Assembly (NCBI GenBank): GCA_038227135.1
Contig: JBBRQC010000029.1
Coordinates: forward strand, 1-38,984
DNA from: UBA4720 sp038227135
Lineage (GTDB): Bacteria; Gemmatimonadota; Gemmatimonadetes; Gemmatimonadales; Gemmatimonadaceae
Reading direction: 5' to 3'
DNA: 38,984 bases
Shown here: piece by piece, positions 1-8,470 of the stretch
How positions within the stretch are numbered: the first letter of the stretch is position 1
How the letters are laid out: each line of letters opens with the position of its first letter
Notes under the pieces: generated by a model
What the model was told of the DNA's origin: nothing
The model's input: the letters and a program-made list of their open reading frames with translations, nothing else
Databases searched by the model: none
Program-made: the position numbers and the translations under genes

Positions 1-681
1 ATTGTCGCCGAGTGTCAGAACGGGCTCGAAGCAGTCGCGGCAATCAGGGCGCATCAGCCCGACCTTGTTTTTCTGGACGTCCAGATGCCGGAGCTGGATG
101 GATTCGATGTCATCACGGAAGTTGGCCCCGACAAAATGCCTCCGGTCATTTTCGTCACGGCCTTTGACGACTATGCCGTGTCGGCGTTCGAGTTCGGGGC
201 GTTCGATTATCTGCTCAAGCCGGTGGACCACGTCCGGTTCCACCAGACGCTCGATCGGACGAGGAAGAGACTGAAGGATTCGCCGGGGCCGAGCGTGTCG
301 TCGCAACTGAGCGCGCTGCTCAAGTACGTGGGGCAGCTCGACGGACCGAAAAACAGGATCGGTGTGAAGGTGAACGGCAAGGTCCTCTTCCTGGATCCTG
401 ACGAGATTTTCTGGATACAGGCGCGGGATGACCTCGCCCGCATCCATCTGGCCGAGGTCGCATACGATGTCAGGGAGCCACTCAGCCGGCTCGAGGCGAG
501 ACTGCCTCACAACCGCTTTTTGCGCGTTCACCGGTCGACTATCGTCAACACGGCGCAGGTTCGCGAGGCCCAGCCCTTCGACCAGGGCGACCAGCTGCTC
601 ATCCTGCGCAACGGCAAGCGAATTACCACGGGACGAAGCTATAGAAAAGCGGTGCAGGAATTTCTAAAGCGGGCCACCTGA
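1..681 (+). CDS. LytTR-family response regulator, 5'-truncated by window edge
   Basis: This is a two-component response regulator that binds DNA through a LytTR domain. The reading frame is open from base 1, so the true start lies outside the window and about 25-30 residues of the receiver are missing. In the 226-residue fragment the receiver shows the phosphoacceptor Asp at residue 26 (LDVQMPELDG), the conserved Thr at 53 (FVTAFDDYA) and the Lys at 73 (LLKPV). Residues about 118-222 match the LytTR fold, with FWIQARDDLARIHL, FLRVHRSTIVN and the terminal GRSYRKAV segment. Such regulators are usually encoded next to a LytS/YehU-type histidine kinase, which would lie before base 1. The gene ends 35 bases from the convergent UPF0182 gene, with no clear terminator between them. 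Confidence 0.93.
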   Translation: MVAECQNGLEAVAAIRAHQPDLVFLDVQMPELDGFDVITEVGPDKMPPVIFVTAFDDYAVSAFEFGAFDYLLKPVDHVRFHQTLDRTRKRLKDSPGPSVSSQLSALLKYVGQLDGPKNRIGVKVNGKVLFLDPDEIFWIQARDDLARIHLAEVAYDVREPLSRLEARLPHNRFLRVHRSTIVNTAQVREAQPFDQGDQLLILRNGKRITTGRSYRKAVQEFLKRAT

Positions 682-716
682 GATTCATTCTCGCGGCCGA
701 AGACTGCGGGGTGCCT

Positions 717-3527
717 CTAGTGCTTGCCCGCCCTCAGAGCCCGGATTGCGGCACCGAGCTGGTCGATTTCCCGGCCATACTCCGCCCAATTCCCCGCGCG
801 TTGCGCGGCGATCGCGCGGTCATAGTGCGCCTGCGCCTGCCGGAGAAGCTCGGCGCTGGCACCTGACGGCGCTGGCACTGGCGAGGGCGCGATCCCACCG
901 CCAGTGACAGGTGGCTCGCCGCCGAGTGCGCTCACAGAGTCCTGAACGCTCGTCGGCGTTTGTTGAGCCGCACCCGCGCCGAACAGCGCGTTCAGTCCTT
1001 CTTCGAGCGTCTCGCCCATCACGACCCTGTTCTCGTGCGCAACGACGACGCGCTTCAGCTCGGGAATCGTGCCGCCCTCGGCACGGAGATAAATCGGCTG
1101 CACGTAGATCAGAGACTCCTCGATCGGAATTACCAGCAGCTCGCCACGAATGACCTCTGACCCGCGCTGATCCCAAAGCGTCAGCTGTCGCGAGATCTCC
1201 GTGTCCTGATTGATTCGATTGGCGATCTGCTTGGGCCCGTAGACGAGGCTCTGCTTGGGAAACCGATACACCGAGAGCTTGCCGTAGTTGTCGCCGTCCA
1301 TCCGGGCGACCATCCACGCGGCGAGATTGTCCTTCCCGCGGGGAGTGAACGGCGTCATGAAAATGAATTCCGGAGTCTTCTCACCCGGAAGCTTCATGAT
1401 GATGTGTCGCTGGAACGGATTTTCGTTCGTGCCTTTCGCCAGGCCGCCGGGTATCTGCCATTGATCTTCACGGTGATAGAACGTCTGCGGCTCCAGCATG
1501 TGATATGTGGCGTGCAGCGCCGTCTGGACGCGAAAAAGATCTCCGGGATACCGAACGTGGCGCCTGATGTCCGCGGGCATTTCGCTGAGCGGCTTGAAGA
1601 TCGGGCCAAAGATGTGGGCATACGTCTGCACCACGGGATCGCTCGGGTCCGCAATGTAGGCATCGACAGTCCCGTCGTACGCATCGATGACGACCTTCAC
1701 GCTGTTGCGCATGTAGTTCGTACCATCCGCGGTTCGCTGCGCGTACGGATACATGTCGCTCGAGGTGTACGCATCGAGTATCCACTTCAGCTGCCCGGCA
1801 TCGTTGACGGTCACGTACGGATCATTGTCGAAATCGAGAAACGGCATCGCGCTGGTGGCGCGATCCATGACATTCCTGCGGTACAGGATCTTCGCGTTCC
1901 CGCGGATGTCGTCGGAGAGAAGGATCTTGAGCGAGCCGAGCTGGAACGCGTAGAGCAGGCGCCGGACGAACGATCCGATCGCGACACCGCCGCGTCCGGT
2001 GTAGGTCGTATAGATGTTCGCCTCTCCGGCGGGATAGTCGAACTCCTTCTGCTTCGTGCCGACGAACACATATTCGTTGGTGAGCTCGCCGTAGTAGATC
2101 TGCGGGCGCGTGAGCTTGATCGAGATTGTGGAGGCGGGCGGGAGATCCTTGATGAAAAGAACCGGCAGGCCCTCTGTCGTGACCTGATTGACGGGCGCCA
2201 TCGTCAGGCCCATACCGTGTGTGAACGTCAGCCGCTCGTTTATGAACGTGCGAGTGGGAAGTGACTCCGAATTCAGCTCGCGCGCGGCCACGTGCACCTG
2301 CCGGTACCTGCCATCGATCGTATACCGGTCGTCGTCGACCGACACGAAGTCGTAGTACGTGCGGATCTCCTGGAGCTGGCTGAACGTCTGCTTCAGGAGA
2401 GGGCGCTCCCACAGCCTGATGTTGTCCACGGTGGCGGCGTTCGCCTTGATGTCGGCCATCGCGAGCTGCACTTCGCCGGACAAATCGCGCGACTCAACGT
2501 GATCGAGTCCCCACGCTTTGCGTGTAGCATCAATGTGGTTTCGCAAATAGGGAGCTTCGCGGGACAACTCGTTCGGCGACACTACCAGCTTCTGATACGC
2601 AGCGGGCACGACTCCGCGAGCCAGTACGCTGACCACAGTGTAGAAGATCGTGGCAGATATCGCCGACCATATCAGTTTTGCGCGCGCGATTCCCGCGGCG
2701 ACCCAGACGGCCGCGACGAGCGCGCCGATCGCAGAGACATAAAGTCCCGGAAGCGCCACGTGCACGTCGGTGTAGCTCGCGCCCAGTAGAGGACCGGTCG
2801 TCGAGTATAGAAGGCTCGCCGTGGCGACGATCCAGAGCCTCAGACCGATGAGCACGAACAGAATGACCATCAGCACGCCAAGATGAAGCGCTGCGCGGGG
2901 CTTGGCCGACGCTCGGCGTGGCGGAAGTGTGATGTCATTCCGCATCCAGTACATCACCGCGACCGCGACTATAGCTAGAAACGTCAGCGTGATCAGAGTG
3001 CCGAGCACCCCGGATATCAGCGGAAGCCTGAACAGGTAGAACGAGATGTCGCGTCCGAATAACGGATCCCGGGTGCCAATGGGAACTCCGTTGAAGCCCT
3101 TCAGGACCACCAGCCACGACGCACTGGCAGAAACGGCGGTGAGGAAAGCAAGCACAAGCGCCGCTGGAAGGAATAGCCGCGTCAGCATGCGCGAAACGTC
3201 GATGCTCACGCCGTCACCGCGATTCACGTACAGAAGGGGGAAGCCCGTGCCGGTTCCGCGAGCCACCCGCACATTGCCGTAGATGTAACCGAACGCGAAC
3301 CCACCGCCGATGACGAAGAGGCCGATCCGCCAGATCAGTGAGGTAGCGAACACCGATTGGAAGCCTATCTCCCTAAACCAGAGCCAGTCCGTAGCGAAGC
3401 TCGCCAGCCACGGCACCAGGATGAGTGCGAAGAACAGCGCCGCGACGATCCCGAGCACAAACTTTCGGAAGGATCTGGGCAGGGGCGGCAACCGGGCAGG
3501 TCCTGGTCGCTCGAAGGGTGATGTCAT
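717..3527 (-). CDS. UPF0182 family integral membrane protein
   Basis: A 936-residue protein of the UPF0182 (COG1615) family, whose biochemical role is not established. The first ~330 residues carry about seven hydrophobic membrane segments, starting with FVLGIVAALFFALILVPWL. The remainder is a large soluble domain, probably extracytoplasmic, containing family-typical stretches such as YPYAQRTADGTNYMRNSVK and YFRVQTALHATYHM-like sequence. A Pro/Ala/Gly-rich linker precedes a short helical C-terminus rich in Ala and Arg. I start it at the ATG at 3527 (MTSPFERPG). The more upstream in-frame start at 3590 falls inside the loop of a terminator hairpin serving the preceding gene, so it is unlikely to be used. 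Function unknown; family assignment is firm. Confidence 0.9.
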   Translation of the reverse strand: MTSPFERPGPARLPPLPRSFRKFVLGIVAALFFALILVPWLASFATDWLWFREIGFQSVFATSLIWRIGLFVIGGGFAFGYIYGNVRVARGTGTGFPLLYVNRGDGVSIDVSRMLTRLFLPAALVLAFLTAVSASASWLVVLKGFNGVPIGTRDPLFGRDISFYLFRLPLISGVLGTLITLTFLAIVAVAVMYWMRNDITLPPRRASAKPRAALHLGVLMVILFVLIGLRLWIVATASLLYSTTGPLLGASYTDVHVALPGLYVSAIGALVAAVWVAAGIARAKLIWSAISATIFYTVVSVLARGVVPAAYQKLVVSPNELSREAPYLRNHIDATRKAWGLDHVESRDLSGEVQLAMADIKANAATVDNIRLWERPLLKQTFSQLQEIRTYYDFVSVDDDRYTIDGRYRQVHVAARELNSESLPTRTFINERLTFTHGMGLTMAPVNQVTTEGLPVLFIKDLPPASTISIKLTRPQIYYGELTNEYVFVGTKQKEFDYPAGEANIYTTYTGRGGVAIGSFVRRLLYAFQLGSLKILLSDDIRGNAKILYRRNVMDRATSAMPFLDFDNDPYVTVNDAGQLKWILDAYTSSDMYPYAQRTADGTNYMRNSVKVVIDAYDGTVDAYIADPSDPVVQTYAHIFGPIFKPLSEMPADIRRHVRYPGDLFRVQTALHATYHMLEPQTFYHREDQWQIPGGLAKGTNENPFQRHIIMKLPGEKTPEFIFMTPFTPRGKDNLAAWMVARMDGDNYGKLSVYRFPKQSLVYGPKQIANRINQDTEISRQLTLWDQRGSEVIRGELLVIPIEESLIYVQPIYLRAEGGTIPELKRVVVAHENRVVMGETLEEGLNALFGAGAAQQTPTSVQDSVSALGGEPPVTGGGIAPSPVPAPSGASAELLRQAQAHYDRAIAAQRAGNWAEYGREIDQLGAAIRALRAGKH

Positions 3528-3570
3528 GTGCGGATCAAAATGCCACCCAATAGAGCCTCCTGCCAGCAGA

Positions 3571-3600
3571 AAACATAAAAGGGCACCCATCGGGTGCCCT
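3571..3600 (-). terminator. Rho-independent terminator
   Basis: On the minus strand a 9-bp perfect stem (AGGGCACCC with GGGTGCCCT, loop GAT) is followed by TTTATGTTTT. It lies 41 bases after the stop of the small TonB-plug-like gene and 44 bases before the UPF0182 start. It therefore separates the two genes transcriptionally and argues for the downstream start of UPF0182. Confidence 0.8.
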
Positions 3601-3641
3601 CAACGCGGTGCTGTTTCTGCCCCCGCGGCCCCCGCAGATTG

Positions 3642-3965
3642 TCAGGAGCGGTGGGCCGGCACCAGCTTGGTCGTGATTACGACCACACCATAGGATGCCT
3701 CCGGCCCGTACTGCTCGATCGCTCGGTGACCCTTTATCACCTTCACCGCCGCGACGAGCTCGGCGCTAAGCAGGGGCACTTGATCGCCCGCGTACCTGAC
3801 GCCGTCGACGACGAAAAGAAGGGGAATCTGATCAGGTGACGTGGGAGGAGCAGTGGTAACAGCCGGCGTAGTCGCCTTCGTCTTCGTCGCGACCGAGTTC
3901 TCGGCCGGGCTGGGGACCGCGGCGGCGATTGCTAGAACGGCGACGACCAGACCTGCGGTGTTCAT
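3642..3965 (-). CDS. Small secreted protein resembling the end of a TonB-receptor plug domain
   Basis: A 107-residue protein with an N-terminal signal peptide (MNTAGLVVAVLAIAAAVPSPA) and a Thr/Ala/Pro linker. Its ~55-residue C-terminal domain resembles the last part of SusC-type plug domains: LLFVVDGVRY, then ELVAAVKVIKGHRAIEQYG and a closing GVVVITTK. In full receptors these correspond to the VVDG, IEVLKG..ALYG and NGVILITTK signatures. Here there is no upstream plug half and no barrel. The ATG at 3965 is chosen because GGGGAAAG lies just upstream and it begins the signal peptide; longer in-frame extensions look non-coding. It lies 91 bases after the Gfo/Idh gene on the same strand and is followed by a terminator, so it may be the last gene of that operon. 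The role is unknown. Confidence 0.75.
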   Translation of the reverse strand: MNTAGLVVAVLAIAAAVPSPAENSVATKTKATTPAVTTAPPTSPDQIPLLFVVDGVRYAGDQVPLLSAELVAAVKVIKGHRAIEQYGPEASYGVVVITTKLVPAHRS

Positions 3966-4056
3966 TCTTTCCCCAACCAGTGGCAAGCTTATCGGCAGGC
4001 GTGAACTATACCAACTCGAACGACTGCCGTAACATAAAGCCAAGCTCAGCATTAGG

Positions 4057-5304
4057 CTAGTGTTTCGGATTCCACGCACCCTTTGCCACGTCCGGAACGA
4101 AGACGTCCAACCCGTCGGGTGGGAAGTCCAGAGTTTGACCCCTCTGAGCACTCATGTAGGCGGCCATGAGGATTTGAACGACTTCGACGCCGTCGTCAAA
4201 CGTGAGCATCGGCTTCTCGCCCCGAAGGAAGGCGCGCGCCATATGGCGGTTCTCGGCCGAATACCCATATACCGACGCCTCCTCGGCGACCACCGGCATT
4301 AGACCCATCTCCGCGTTCTGCTTCTCGACGAGATCTTCGCCAGCCTTTCCCTGTACTTCGCGGCTGAAGAACATCTTGAGACTGCTGTCCAGAGTATTCC
4401 ACGACAATGAGTACTCGGGTCCGAGCAGTTCGGCGGAGAGTCGGAGCCCAGCGCCAATGAAGCTCCACGACGTGGTGACCTCTCCGATCAGAGTCTCGCC
4501 CGCCTCGGATTCGTATTCGATCGTCGCGCGCGCAAAATCTTCGGAAGGGCGTTTTGTGTAGTCCACATCCTTTCCCATCGTTTCGGACAGCTGCTTCGCG
4601 TATTTCGGGCGACTCCATTTGAGCGACGCGATGTTCGCGCTGATACGCTTTGGCTTGATCGACGAGCGCGGAGAGCCCGGCTTGGTGAGAAGGTGTCGGA
4701 CAACCTCGACCGAGTGACACATCATGTCGTTGAGAACGCCGCCGCCCTGGAGCGAACCCTGCCAGAACCACGGCATGTGCGGACCGCTATGCTCCTCCGC
4801 CGCACGCGCGAGATACGGACGCCCGGTCAGCGCGGCGCCGCGCGTCCAGATCAGCTCGCGGCCCCTTGTGATGTCGGGCGCGAACAGCTGGTTCTCCAGA
4901 TATCCCGTGCTCAGTCCAACGCTTTTGGCGAGAGCCGCAATCTTTTTCGCTTCGGCGACATTTCGCGCCAGGGGCTTCTCGCAGGCGAGACCGCGAAGCG
5001 TCCCGGCGCCGCTCTTTATCGCGTCGACGATCTCCTCGATGTTCCCCATGCGCGCCTGGTTGGGCCCGCACAGCCAGAGCGCGTTTATGGCGGGATCGGC
5101 AACCATGTCGCGAATGGATTTGTACGGCCTCGCCTCGCCGACGTCGTGCTCACGGGCAAGTGCGGCAGTCGAGGCCGCGTTTTTTTCGTTGGGACTCCAG
5201 ACGCCACGCACGTCCACTTCGCGCACCGACGTAAGCGATTGGATGTGAAACCGGGCGTTGAAGCCGCTGCCGACGAATCCGATTCCGAGGCGTTCGCTGC
5301 TCAT
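4057..5304 (-). CDS. Gfo/Idh/MocA family oxidoreductase (cytoplasmic type)
   Basis: A 415-residue NAD(P)-dependent oxidoreductase. The N-terminal Rossmann fold shows GFVGSGFNARFH at residues 9-20 and the family EKP motif at 109-111 (CEKPLARN). The second domain has GGGVLNDMMCHSVEVVRHLL around residue 200, where His and neighbouring polar residues usually contribute to catalysis. No signal peptide is visible, in contrast to the Gfo/Idh paralogue at 12532-14088. It starts 34 bases after the stop of the dehydrogenase small subunit and is probably cotranscribed with the GMC dehydrogenase genes. In the 3-keto-sugar context it could reduce or oxidise a keto-sugar released by the pathway, but the substrate is not predictable. 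Family assignment is secure. Confidence 0.92.
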   Translation of the reverse strand: MSSERLGIGFVGSGFNARFHIQSLTSVREVDVRGVWSPNEKNAASTAALAREHDVGEARPYKSIRDMVADPAINALWLCGPNQARMGNIEEIVDAIKSGAGTLRGLACEKPLARNVAEAKKIAALAKSVGLSTGYLENQLFAPDITRGRELIWTRGAALTGRPYLARAAEEHSGPHMPWFWQGSLQGGGVLNDMMCHSVEVVRHLLTKPGSPRSSIKPKRISANIASLKWSRPKYAKQLSETMGKDVDYTKRPSEDFARATIEYESEAGETLIGEVTTSWSFIGAGLRLSAELLGPEYSLSWNTLDSSLKMFFSREVQGKAGEDLVEKQNAEMGLMPVVAEEASVYGYSAENRHMARAFLRGEKPMLTFDDGVEVVQILMAAYMSAQRGQTLDFPPDGLDVFVPDVAKGAWNPKH

Positions 5305-5338
5305 CTCATTCTCCGCATAAATTCGTCGTCACAGTGCT

Positions 5339-6049
5339 TCATGGAGGGGTGAGCCGAAGCTTTCTCGGATCGAATTTGTCGTAATTGACTCCGAGCTTTG
5401 CCAACGCTTCCGGCGGACAGCCGTTCCAGTTGGGATTGAAAGTGTTTCCGATGTAGCGAAGGTCGTTTATTCCCATCCGGCTGGTCCAGAACCCGGACGA
5501 CGTCAGATCCCGGAATCCATTGAAGAAGTGGACACCGTCAGCGAGAGCGGCCGGCGCGCGCGCAGGCCAGGCAATGTCATTGAGAATCTGCTCCCGCTCG
5601 GAAACACTTGCACCGACAAAGGGCTTTCCGAATCTCGTCGTCGCCTCGGAATCGATCCACGCGAGCCCGGCGCGCATCCATTTCTGGTTCCCGGGCTTGT
5701 CGATCATAATGAAGTCCATGAACTCGGGAACGCCGGCGTCGGTCGCGCTGCCGGAACGCGCGTCGCGGGGAATGATCATGTCTGCCAGAACCCCGACGGT
5801 GCGGAATTCCGACGGCGTGAAAAACTTCGGAGCGAATGCGATTCCAGCTGCAGCACGCTCCCTCGTGTCATCCACGAACCGCCACGCTTTCTCGTGGTCG
5901 ACCCTCGAGAGACCAAGCGCAGCAGCTACTGGCAGCACGGACATCAGCTGAACGGCCTGGCGGCGGGTCATCTCCTTCGCGGGCGGCGCTCCATCGTCGC
6001 TTCCCGACGCGCTCGCCGGGCTGCTGATCTTTTCGTTCTCGTTCGACAT
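5339..6049 (-). CDS. Gluconate 2-dehydrogenase subunit 3 family protein, Tat-exported small subunit
   Basis: A 236-residue small subunit of an FAD-dependent sugar dehydrogenase. Around residues 26-50 it carries a Tat-like signal (TRRQAVQLMSVLPVAAALGL). Such subunits commonly carry their folded flavoprotein partner across the membrane, because the large subunit has no signal of its own. The family signature is seen as DMIIPRDARSGSATDAGVPE, followed by FMDFIM. The start at 6049 (MSNENEK) overlaps the stop of the GMC gene by one base (TGATG), indicating translational coupling. An in-frame upstream start at 6121 would lie inside the GMC gene and adds no recognisable sequence. Partnership with the 566-residue flavoprotein is inferred from family and arrangement. 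Confidence 0.9.
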   Translation of the reverse strand: MSNENEKISSPASASGSDDGAPPAKEMTRRQAVQLMSVLPVAAALGLSRVDHEKAWRFVDDTRERAAAGIAFAPKFFTPSEFRTVGVLADMIIPRDARSGSATDAGVPEFMDFIMIDKPGNQKWMRAGLAWIDSEATTRFGKPFVGASVSEREQILNDIAWPARAPAALADGVHFFNGFRDLTSSGFWTSRMGINDLRYIGNTFNPNWNGCPPEALAKLGVNYDKFDPRKLRLTPP

Positions 6050-7749
6050 CAGAGTGACCCCCGCTTGCGTTCCTGCGCGATGTATTCGCTCGTGCGCATC
6101 GATAAGGCCAAAATCGTCCACGTCGGATTCTTATCGGCCTGCGACACAAACGGGCCGCCGTCGGTGACGAAGAGATTCTTGACGTCGTGCGCGCGGCAGT
6201 TTGAATCGACCGCCGACTTGCCCGGATCAGTGCCCATGCGGACCGTCCCGAGCTCGTGGATGATCTCGCCGCCCCGTGCGATGCCATACCCTTTGGTTTG
6301 CTCGGGCATCTTGTTGAATACCTGGCCCCCCAACTCGGCGATGAGAGCCCGAAACGTCTCCTGCATGTGCCGAACCTGGTTGTATTCGTAGTCGCTCCAC
6401 TGCCAGTGGAAGCGCAGCACCGGGATTCCGTATTTGTCCTTCACCACCGGATCCAGCTCGCAATAGCTCTTTTCATTCGGAATCATCTCGCCACGCCCCG
6501 CGAAGTAGACCGACGCGCCGTAGTAATGGCGGTAGTCTTCCTTCAGAGTCTTTCCGTACCCACCGCCCGACGGGTAATTCTGAATGCCGCCCATGAATCC
6601 GTAGCTGGGCGTGTTCAACCCGCCCCCGACTTCGATGTGGTAACCGCGGGGGAATCCCAGCTTTTTGTTGTCGCCCCACCAGGGCATGTAGACGTGCATC
6701 CCTCCAACACCATCCTCGTTGTGCGGCACGTGATCCACCATCTTCGGGATGAAGCCCGAGACGTCGGTCCCGGTGGTATCAGTGAGATACTTGCCGACGA
6801 CGCCGCTCGAGTTCGCCAGCCCGTCGGGAAATTTCGGCGACTTGGAATTGAGAAGGAGTCGCGCCGTTTCGCACGCGCTGGCTGCCAGCACCACCACGCC
6901 GGCGTTGACGTGTCTTTCATGTCCCGTCTTCGTTTCGATGTAAGTCACGCCGCTCGCGAGACCACGATCGTTGAGGGTAACCTCCCGGGCCATCGCGTTC
7001 GTCACCAGCGTGAGCCTTCCCGTCTTGAGCGCGGGAGCGATGAGGACGTTGGTCGACGAAAAATTGGAGTTGGTCATGCAGCCGCGACCACACTGACCGC
7101 AGTAGTGGCAGGCGGCGCGGCCGTTGTGGTTCCTGGTGATCACCGACAGCCGGGACGCGACGCAGGTAATTTTTAGACGGTCTGCGGCATCCTTGACCAT
7201 CAGCTCATAGCAGCGCGGCTTGGGCGGCGGCAGAAAATAACCGCCGGGGTGGTTGGGCAGATTATCGTTGTTGCCAAAAACTCCGATCAGCTTGTCGATG
7301 CGATCGTAGTACGGCGCAACGTCCTGGTAGCCTATCGGCCAATCGTCACCGAGTCCGTCCCTGCTTTTCGCCTTGAAGTCGTCCGGACCGAAGCGAAGAG
7401 AGATCCGCCCCCAGTGGTTGGTGCGCCCGCCCACCATTCTCGCGCGCCACCACTTGAAGTCTGTCCCCTCGGCATTCGTGAACGGCTCCCCCTCGAGGTC
7501 CCAACCGCCAACGCATGCGTCGAATTCGCCAAACGGGCGATCCATGGTCGACGCGCCGCGCCGCGGGGAATCGTACGGCCACTTGAGCATGGCCGAATCG
7601 CGGGTGTTGTCCCACGGGCCGCCGGCCTCGAGGAGAAGAACATTCGCGCCCGCGCGCGTCAGAACATAGGCTGCCATTCCACCGCCAGCTCCGGAGCCGA
7701 CGATGCAGACATCGTAGGTCTTACGCTGAGGAGGGAGGACTACACTCAT
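6049..7749 (-). CDS. GMC-family FAD-dependent sugar dehydrogenase, catalytic subunit
   Basis: A 566-residue flavoprotein of the glucose-methanol-choline oxidoreductase superfamily. The FAD-binding site is near the N-terminus (VCIVGSGAGGGMAAYVL, about residues 14-30). The catalytic His is in HELGTVRMG (about H498) and the Asn partner in NPTWTIL (about N541). Four cysteines in CHYCGQCGRGC (about C214, C217, C220, C224) suggest an iron-sulfur cluster, as in direct-electron-transfer FAD sugar dehydrogenases related to glucoside 3-dehydrogenase. No signal peptide is present, consistent with export via the coupled Tat subunit downstream. I choose the ATG at 7749 with GGCGG upstream; a GTG at 7803 would add 18 unconvincing residues. 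The predicted reaction is oxidation of a sugar hydroxyl, possibly at C3, passing electrons to a cytochrome that is not encoded nearby. Confidence 0.92.
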   Translation of the reverse strand: MSVVLPPQRKTYDVCIVGSGAGGGMAAYVLTRAGANVLLLEAGGPWDNTRDSAMLKWPYDSPRRGASTMDRPFGEFDACVGGWDLEGEPFTNAEGTDFKWWRARMVGGRTNHWGRISLRFGPDDFKAKSRDGLGDDWPIGYQDVAPYYDRIDKLIGVFGNNDNLPNHPGGYFLPPPKPRCYELMVKDAADRLKITCVASRLSVITRNHNGRAACHYCGQCGRGCMTNSNFSSTNVLIAPALKTGRLTLVTNAMAREVTLNDRGLASGVTYIETKTGHERHVNAGVVVLAASACETARLLLNSKSPKFPDGLANSSGVVGKYLTDTTGTDVSGFIPKMVDHVPHNEDGVGGMHVYMPWWGDNKKLGFPRGYHIEVGGGLNTPSYGFMGGIQNYPSGGGYGKTLKEDYRHYYGASVYFAGRGEMIPNEKSYCELDPVVKDKYGIPVLRFHWQWSDYEYNQVRHMQETFRALIAELGGQVFNKMPEQTKGYGIARGGEIIHELGTVRMGTDPGKSAVDSNCRAHDVKNLFVTDGGPFVSQADKNPTWTILALSMRTSEYIAQERKRGSL

Positions 7750-7969
7750 CGGTTTTCCGCCAGTTGAGGACACGTGAAAGTAAGGCCGAAGCGCGGACGC
7801 CACTAGGGGAAACGGACGTCATATTTGTGTGCTTCCCGAGGGCGGTTTCCGGCGGGAATCCCGTCAGGCAATCAAGACCCCAATGCCTGCCCGGACTCGT
7901 GACGTAAACGCCCCCGCAACAGTCTGAATACCGAGCGAAGTTCTCACGCCCACTCTCTCGCGCGTGCCC
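7750..7969. promoter_or_regulatory. Divergent intergenic region between GMC operon and PilT operon
   Basis: These 220 bases separate the minus-strand dehydrogenase operon from the plus-strand PilT-like operon, so promoters for both must lie here unless transcription enters from outside. I see no convincing -35/-10 pair. A short perfect inverted repeat, CGGGAATCCCG at 7853-7863, is the only symmetric element I noticed. Confidence 0.4.
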
Positions 7970-8461
7970 ATGGCCTTTACAAGTGACACGGCGAATCTGT
8001 ACCGCATCGAGACGACTCGAAAAGCGGTCATTCTTACGATGCTTGGCGGAGAAGAAGTACGCGGAAACGTCTTCATTCATTTTTCCCCGTACCGCCCATT
8101 CGAGCTCGAGGAAGTGTCGGAGCTTTTCAACTCCGAAAACCCATTCTTCCCACTCGAGCTCGACAACGACGAGGTGATTCTCGTTGCGAAAGAGCGAGTC
8201 GCCGAGATCGCGGCTGACAGAGGCGAAGCCCAGTCAGATCTTGCTCCCCGCGATCCACCATCCCCGACTGCGCTCCTCCAGGTTCTTCTGGTGGGAGGCG
8301 AAGTACGTCTCGGCTCCATTCGGCTAGACGCCCCGCCCGACCGGGCCCGCGTGCTCGACTATTTGAATGCGCTGACATCCCGCTTTCTCACCCTCTATAC
8401 CTCAAACGAAGCACGGCTGATCAACCGATCGTTGATCGACCGCGTTCGTCCACTGGACTGA
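7970..8461 (+). CDS. Conserved-looking protein of two similar modules, partner of the PilT-like ATPase
   Basis: A 163-residue protein of unknown function with no signal peptide or membrane segment. It appears to consist of two versions of one ~60-residue module. The first runs from about residue 19 (AVILTMLGGEEVRGNVFIHF) to VAKERVAEI; the second from about residue 102 (ALLQVLLVGGEVRLGSIRL) to SLIDRVRPLD. Each begins with beta-rich hydrophobic sequence around GGE, continues through a segment ending in a Leu- or Phe-rich strand, and ends with a similar Arg-containing strand. The modules recall small DUF6812-like domains, but I cannot confirm this. Start is the ATG at 7970; a GTG at 7964 is also possible. 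The next gene begins 9 bases downstream, so the two are almost certainly cotranslated. Confidence 0.82.
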   Translation: MAFTSDTANLYRIETTRKAVILTMLGGEEVRGNVFIHFSPYRPFELEEVSELFNSENPFFPLELDNDEVILVAKERVAEIAADRGEAQSDLAPRDPPSPTALLQVLLVGGEVRLGSIRLDAPPDRARVLDYLNALTSRFLTLYTSNEARLINRSLIDRVRPLD

Positions 8462-8470
8462 CCGACTGAC

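Noticed and set aside
1404..2264. 286-codon plus-strand frame
   Set aside because: It is the antisense shadow of the UPF0182 gene; the translation is Arg/His/Val-rich with no recognisable domain.
3528..3590. Upstream in-frame start for the UPF0182 protein
   Set aside because: It lies in the loop of a strong terminator hairpin and adds sequence unlike the family.
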